Part shown: positions 58,440-64,000 of the stretch, in pieces | Layout of the letters: each line of letters opens with the position of its first letter | Position numbering within the stretch: position 1 is the stretch's first letter | From: Morella rubra | Taxonomy: Eukaryota; Streptophyta; Magnoliopsida; Fagales; Myricaceae | Direction: 5' to 3' | DNA: 64,000 bases | Assembly (NCBI GenBank): GCA_003952965.2 | Contig: CM025852.1 | Span: 10,172,879-10,236,878 of the forward strand | Position numbers and translations under genes: made by a program | Notes under the pieces: generated by a model | Database searches by the model: none | What the model saw: the letters and a program-made list of their open reading frames with translations, nothing else | What the model was told of the DNA's origin: nothing

Positions 58440-59190
58440 AGGGCCAATAGTTGGATGCATGTGTGTGCTTATTTATGTGTGCATGCATGTATTTGATTAT
58501 GGTTATGTCACAGTTGATGATCTTGGGAGCATTACTAGGCCTTGTAGACTGTATTATGAATAAATATTTGTAGTTACTTTTGCATTTTCGTGTTTGTAAA
58601 GGTAGCCTCTTTTTTTCTTAAGAAAGAAAGAATGTAGCTCCAAATTTTGTTAAAAACCCTCACTCAAGGTGGAGAAATACCGTGATTACATCCAAAACCA
58701 AGCATAACTCTCAAAAACAAAATTAAAGAACCCAGAGTACCAAAAGATAAAATAGCATAGCAAACCAATAACAAAATCAACAAACCTAAAATCTAATATT
58801 AGCAAAACCCAACTTATCAAGATGAAAAGTACCTCTCAAACCATACAATATTTTCGTGTCTAGACGGGTAGCTTGATTGTGGGATTTGGTAAGCTTATCT
58901 CCTTACAGAGAGCCTGATTGTGCGACTTGGTAACCTTTGAGGCCTTCCTTACTAATTATCAAGGTTAAGGGGTACTCCTCAGAAAGCTACATGATCCATA
59001 GACCTCAAAGCCTCTTTTGTGTTTGTCTTCATCGAGTCTAAGACATCGCTCTTGACTCTGGATCCTTACTATATCACTTGAAGTCAGCCGAATTGAAACT
59101 TATCGATCCCGTGACTCTTGTTGCAATTTCGAATAAACTAAGAACCCCATGGGACCTTAAGAATATGACCAAATTAATCATTATAAATCA
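58440..59190. other. Spacer with repeat fragments
   Basis: A T-run-led retroposon-like piece starts at about 58611. 58985-59150 resembles 44660-44770 of the segmental duplication ('catcgagtctaagacat', 'actcttgttgcaatttc'). No gene. Confidence 0.45.
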
Positions 59191-61847
59191 TGACTCTTGT
59201 AGTGATTCTTAAGAATACGACTCCGAAGACTAAAGTAACTTTATAGTTTCAATTTATTCTGCGTTTCTGATTTATATTCATTTTGAGTAAGAAAATTCAT
59301 TGTTTTTTTTTCTCTAATATTGATTAATTTGGTCACAGGGCGACATAATGCCAGCAGTAGGAAAACGTTTTCGGTGCGATTCATCAGTTCGAGCTGAGAG
59401 TAGTCCGGTACACTAGCAGTGTCGGGTCCTTCGCTAGAGATCGGCATGAATTACCATCTCCTACCACAACCAGTCCAATAGGCACCCAAAGTAGTTGTGC
59501 GTGTAAGTATCTTTTCCCATCGATCTTGATTAAATATTATGACTTTTAAATTTCTGTGCTTAACTGAATTTTAAATTTATTACTCTCCATTTGTAGCGAC
59601 ATCCGAAATCAAACACCTCAGGGGTAGTACGCGCGGGATTGCATTACTCAAGGCTTGTACCCGAGGAAAACTAACTGTCCATATCCCTAATGGACGTACA
59701 GACAGTGGTGACATGGCATCCTCAGTACTCTCAAGTCATATTGGTGCGCTCATTCGACAACATGTCCCATTTGAGACGAGTAAGTGGAAGGAGGTCCTTG
59801 ACAAGGTTAAATCATGCGTGATGAACCGAGTATTGGTAAGTATAATTTATTAAATTTTAATTGTGGAACATTTTATACGTACTAACTGTTATATATGTTA
59901 AGGATGATTTCCAACTAGATTATGACCGAGCTGATGATCGCATCACTGTGACATCTACGAGGAACACAGCGTACAGGACGCATAGAAATAGAATGTTCCA
60001 CATTACTTGATGTTCAATTCCAAAGAAGAGGAGTTAGAGCACCTATATCCCGAGATAAACAAGGATGAATGGACTTGTGTCTGTGATTTATTAGCGAGCA
60101 AGGAATTTCAGGTTAAAAATTTTTATTCCATCTTGAACGTTTATTTTATTTTTATTATTAATTGTGGTAACAACTGTAAATATACAATGCAGAGAAGGAG
60201 TGTAATCAACAAAAAGAATAGAGCTAAGCTGAAGATTGTACACACAACAAGAGCGAGGTCATTCCAATGCATAAGAGCACAAGTACATTTTTAATATGCA
60301 CATTCTATATTTCTTTTAGTATACAGAAAAATCCAGAATCTGATGAGATTAGTCCTGCGTTGCTGTATAAAAAAACACATACTAATAAGGATGGCATATG
60401 GACATCAGAAGATGCACGAAAAATTTTGTAAGTTGTAATGTTAGATTTAATGATGCATTCGTTATCTCTTATGTTTCATATGTGCTAACTTTATCTTGTT
60501 TTCTAATTTTGCAAGAAAAAATTGAGGTGATGTAGTTGCAACACGAGTCAAAGGGAAAGTCATACACCAAAGTGGAGATTTTCACTGAGGTGTTGGGGAC
60601 GAAAGTGGGTTACGTGCGAGGTTTAGGCCATTCAGTACGGTTTATTGGATCACCTTCGTCAGCATCATCCGTTAATTTATCCCAGAGATTGAAGGAGACC
60701 AAATTAGAGATTGAGAGATGAGGGCTAGACAGATGGAATTTGAAGCGCTTCTGGTTAAACAGTCAAATATGAAGCAGACGATGCGAAAGCATTAGCAGAT
60801 GATGGAGGAGCAGCAGTAGAAGAAAGACGAAGAGTTGATGCAGATTATGGCAGAGCAGCAATAGAAGAAAGACGAAGAGCATCAGAAGATGATGCATGAG
60901 CAGCAAAGGAACCTCATTGAATAGCAAGAACAGAGGATGCAACTAATGGAATAACAGATGTGTGAGCAGATGATGGAGTAGATCAGACAATTGCAATCCC
61001 GAACGACACTCAAACAAAAAATTCGGTAGATTTATATATTTTCACTACTTGATCAGTACTTATCAATTATGTATTTTATTTACTTTTAATGAAGATTGAA
61101 TATTTGTGGACATTTTATTATATTATGAGTATTGAATATCTTTCTATTTATATTATTTGAAAATTATTTGTAAAATTTTAATTAAATTAATTCAAATATG
61201 TTACAAATGGTTCGAACGGTAACAATGTCGTCCGAACGGTTTTTGTGAAACAATAACATGCACACGCTTAACTATCCATCCGCACACTTCGCATTAAATA
61301 CGTCCATCCGAATAGTATTATTCTTGCGTGCACACAGTCTTTTAAATAGATACCATCCGAAGATTAAGAAAAACTGTTCCAACGTGTTCAATAGAATAAG
61401 CGTCCGCATTGTCATTTAAGTGTTCGAACAGTATTTGAAGGTGACAAAAAACTATTTCATCATATATAAAATAACAGTGCAGACGTCTTCATGTTAACAT
61501 TCGGTGGACGATTTTATATAACCATGCGCACATATGATCCATGACAAAAATGTCTTTCCGTCGCATTGGACTAACCGTCCGAACACCCTATGCGAACATA
61601 TGGAGTGTATTGGGCATGACGATTTTGAATTTCATCATTATGGCATAAAACCGTTCGGACGGTATTGGAAGACGTCCAGACACTTTCGAGTGACAAAACA
61701 CAGAAATTGTCACTAAAACCTTTGCTGACAGGCTTTAGGTGACAAACCGGGTGACAACTCGGTTTTGTCACCCAAAACTTTTGGTGACAATAATAGCACT
61801 TCGGGTGACAAAATTTTTTGACACCCAAAGTGATTTTTGTTGTAGTG
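59190..61847 (+). mobile_element. Second CACTA copy, truncated
   Basis: Matches the inverted left ~2.7 kb of the element at 28341-37615, from the TNPD tail ('cttgtagtgattct', about 59192) to the CACTA end: the last bases, inverted, are CACTACAACAAAAATCACTT (61847 backward). The opposite end is missing. Subterminal 'cgtccgaac'-type motifs occur at 61200-61690 but are more decayed than in the first copy. Confidence 0.85.
59340..61030 (+). pseudogene. TNPA-like CACTA protein, second copy, broken
   Basis: Recognisable blocks: 'KEEELEHLYPEINKDEW' with 'TCVCDLLASKEFQ' at about 60018-60110; 'NRAKLKIVHTTRARSFQCIR' at 60219-60280; 'EIFTEVLGTKVGYVRGLGHS' at about 60576-60635; then a coiled coil with several in-frame stops (for example 60720, 60795, 60820, 60861). 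It retains the TTRARSFQ part that is scrambled in the first copy. Confidence 0.75.
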
Positions 61848-62570
61848 ATCAAGCGCCTTGCTTTATCTTTCTGACCACCTGCTGCTCTGCTTTGGCCTTG
61901 GTGCTATCTTTGGCAGACCAAATATCCATAATATTGCCTCATCGACCTTTCTCTTGGTAATTTTGTTCTTCTTGGTTCAATGTGTTTGGTTGGTGATGCC
62001 ATCGGTAACTATCGAGAGCATTATTGTAAGGTCTGCGGTACAATTTGTTTTCAATCACTTGGCATACCAATTTTTCAAATAAAAATATCGACTCTGGGTT
62101 TGTGTAAATTGATATCAATTTTGCATTAAGGCATACGGTACTGGCCTCTAGTCTTTGATATGTGAGTCCTGTTATTTGGCACAATTTCTCCCGCCTTTCA
62201 ACTATCAAAATTAATCAATTTGCGTTTAATAATTCGGAGGCAAAAAATGATGAAGTTTTTTCTTTTATAATGTTTCATACTTTTCTTATGAGAATTTACT
62301 GAATGGTATTAGAGTCTTTAGCACTTAAAGATTTGTCCAATGCAGAAAGGAAACTATTTTCTCCTTCCTACTAAGTTGATTAACTAATATTTAAGGATTG
62401 AATCCAGTTCGGGCCTTATGATGTGGATTCCCAATATGCCACACCAAATTTCCTAGGGCGTAGAAAAATGGCCTGCCAAGCCTTATGAGCCTAACCATGC
62501 AACTTATTTTCCAGTTGCAAAGATTCCGTGGATCGAAATGTCAGCCACCTTCATCATGCCTAGGTTCTTT

Positions 62571-62571
<1 letters not shown>

Positions 62572-62603
<32 letters not shown>

Positions 62604-62608
62604 ATATA
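62572..62608 (+). repeat. TA/GATA microsatellite, empty site of the viral-like insert
   Basis: TA units changing into 'gatata' units. Corresponds to the two TA tracts that flank 41691-43647 in copy 1. Confidence 0.85.
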
Positions 62609-62829
62609 GAGCTCCACAACGAAAAGCTAGAAACTGAAAATCATCAGATAAGATCAAGAATCAGACACCCCGGGTCTGCAGCTAATTAATCATTTTGAAA
62701 CTACTGTAACCAAGTTTATAAACATGCATTCTCCCCAAGTTCAACCCATAAAAGGGTCAAACATAATGCATGGGTGATCTTGCCTTTCTAATGAAATTAA
62801 GTGCACTTTAAGTAACAGATCAGATCACT

Positions 62830-63486
62830 CAGTGGCGCGGAGCCAGAAATTAATATTTGGCGGGGCAAGCATCGTACAATAATAATTATTTTATTATTTT
62901 ATTATTTAATTTAATAGAAATATAATAATATAAAAATATGTATTAATTATATTTTTAGTGTAAGACATAATAATGTTATTATTAAGTTACTGACTTAGAG
63001 TTGTACTTTTGTGGTAGTGATTAACAAAGATTATGAATTATAAATAATAGTTTTCTTCTTAAAACTCAAGATTTGTAACATTTAATGTTTTCTTCACGTT
63101 ACATTTGTAGAGAAAATAGAAAAAACATGGATAAAAACAAGTGTGTATTTGAAGAGGACAAGAAAAATAAGAATAAACCACACATCATGAGTTTTATTGT
63201 TAAATATTATATTGTCACAAGAAAAAGAAAAAAATTATCCAAAACATTTGTATTTAAAAAAAAATCACAAATTGTCAAGATTCAAACTAAATTTTTTAAA
63301 ATTTAACAAACATGTAATTTCAAATATTTAAGGGACTTAAATATTAATTTTTGTAAAAACTATAGATATAGGACCAAATAGGGATTTTAAAATTTTTTGG
63401 GGGCCAAATCTTAGTTTTTTGTCCAAACCTTGTGAAGAAAACTTATTGGGGGGGGGGGGTGCCATGGCCCCCTGACTCGGCCACTG
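62830..63486. mobile_element. hAT MITE in duplication copy 2
   Basis: Ends CAGTGGCGCGGAGCCAG and (inverted) CAGTGGCCGAGTCAG. 8-bp duplications agatcact (62822-62829) and agatcaga (63487-63494). Paralogue of 43883-44555. Confidence 0.9.
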
Positions 63487-63510
63487 AGATCAGATATATC
63501 TTCTTCGTCC

Positions 63511-63588
63511 GATATATATATATATATATACATTGTAAAGTCAGGTTAAGGAGTGGCCATCAAAATATATATATATATATATATATAT
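63511..63588 (+). repeat. Compound AT microsatellite
   Basis: Two AT runs (about 63514-63531 and 63565-63588) separated by unique sequence; copy 1 has a short GT run at the same place (44587-44600). Confidence 0.85.
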
Positions 63589-64000
63589 TCGTGCAACTAG
63601 ACGCACCTTTCTTCTGCATTAATGCGCTTGACATAGCTAGATTGAATGCTACAATATCCTAAGACCTCTAGCCTCTGTGTGTTTTATTTCTGCATCGAGT
63701 CTAAGATATGGATCCCACTCTTGTTGCGATTTCAATCAAACTAAGAACCACGGGTCCACTCGATAGATAAGATTTGATCTGGAAATAAAGTGATGCTTAG
63801 AGAGACGAAAAAAAGACATTGGTAAACTTAGATACCTTTGGTTAACTCTCAAGCTCCTTAATGCTGAACCTGCATATAAAAATGCATAAGTACTAACCCA
63901 AGGATGGCATTGAATACTCAAAATCATATAGTTAATCTCATTTGAACAGTAGCAAGCAGCTCGAAATGAATTTCAAATGCGATAAAAGAAGTTAGAACAG

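Larger units (their letters stand above)
61848..64000. repeat. Segmental duplication, copy 2 (continues beyond the window)
   Basis: Same order and orientation as 40941-45006 but without the 1.95-kb viral-like insert. Begins exactly at the end of the truncated CACTA element; its first three bases, 'atc', may be one half of the CACTA target duplication. Confidence 0.9.

Overview
This window is nuclear DNA of a flowering plant, most likely a eudicot. The protein-coding genes contain spliced introns with GT/AG borders. The best-preserved proteins are closest to eudicot families that I know. The rest is AT-rich sequence packed with plant transposable elements (hAT, CACTA, Ty3/gypsy, Ty1/copia, LINE). 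Species cannot be fixed from the sequence alone.

Two genes look intact. A ten-exon tRNA dimethylallyltransferase gene (IPT2 type, 3064-8917, + strand) makes the tRNA modification i6A and so feeds cis-cytokinin production. A single-exon AP2/ERF transcription factor of the CBF/DREB1 group (27476-28213, + strand) should act in cold or drought responses. A third host gene, a small two-exon stress-responsive A/B-barrel (Dabb) protein at 57846-58430, has lost its frame in several places and looks like a pseudogene.

Layout: 1-2.9 kb, old repeats; 2.9-9.2 kb, IPT2 with a truncated antisense LINE in intron 2; 9.8-10.6 kb, a retroposon with target-site duplication; 10.6-16.3 kb, a three-level nest (hAT-like element containing a gypsy element containing another hAT); 16.6-21.0 kb, a 4.4-kb hAT element with a decayed zinc-finger/DUF4371 transposase; 21.1-23.0 kb, a LINE split by a solo LTR; 24.3-25.3 kb, a hAT MITE; 27.5-28.2 kb, the DREB1-like gene; 28.3-37.6 kb, a 9.3-kb CACTA element starting 128 bp after its stop codon; 38.4-39.5 kb, a solo LTR; 39.9-40.7 kb, a small hAT; 40.9-45.0 kb, a segment repeated at 61.8-64.0 kb, the first copy carrying an extra ~1.95-kb insert that looks like a fossil pararetrovirus fragment; 45.2-51.5 kb, copies of an unidentified dispersed repeat with a probable solo LTR and a retroposon; 52.5-57.6 kb, a complete but dead copia element with a small hAT in its gag gene; 57.8-58.4 kb, the Dabb pseudogene; 59.2-61.8 kb, a second, truncated CACTA copy whose end exactly meets the second copy of the segment.

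Most elements were delimited by reading terminal repeats and target-site duplications directly, so their borders are usually exact. No rRNA, tRNA gene or CRISPR array was seen.
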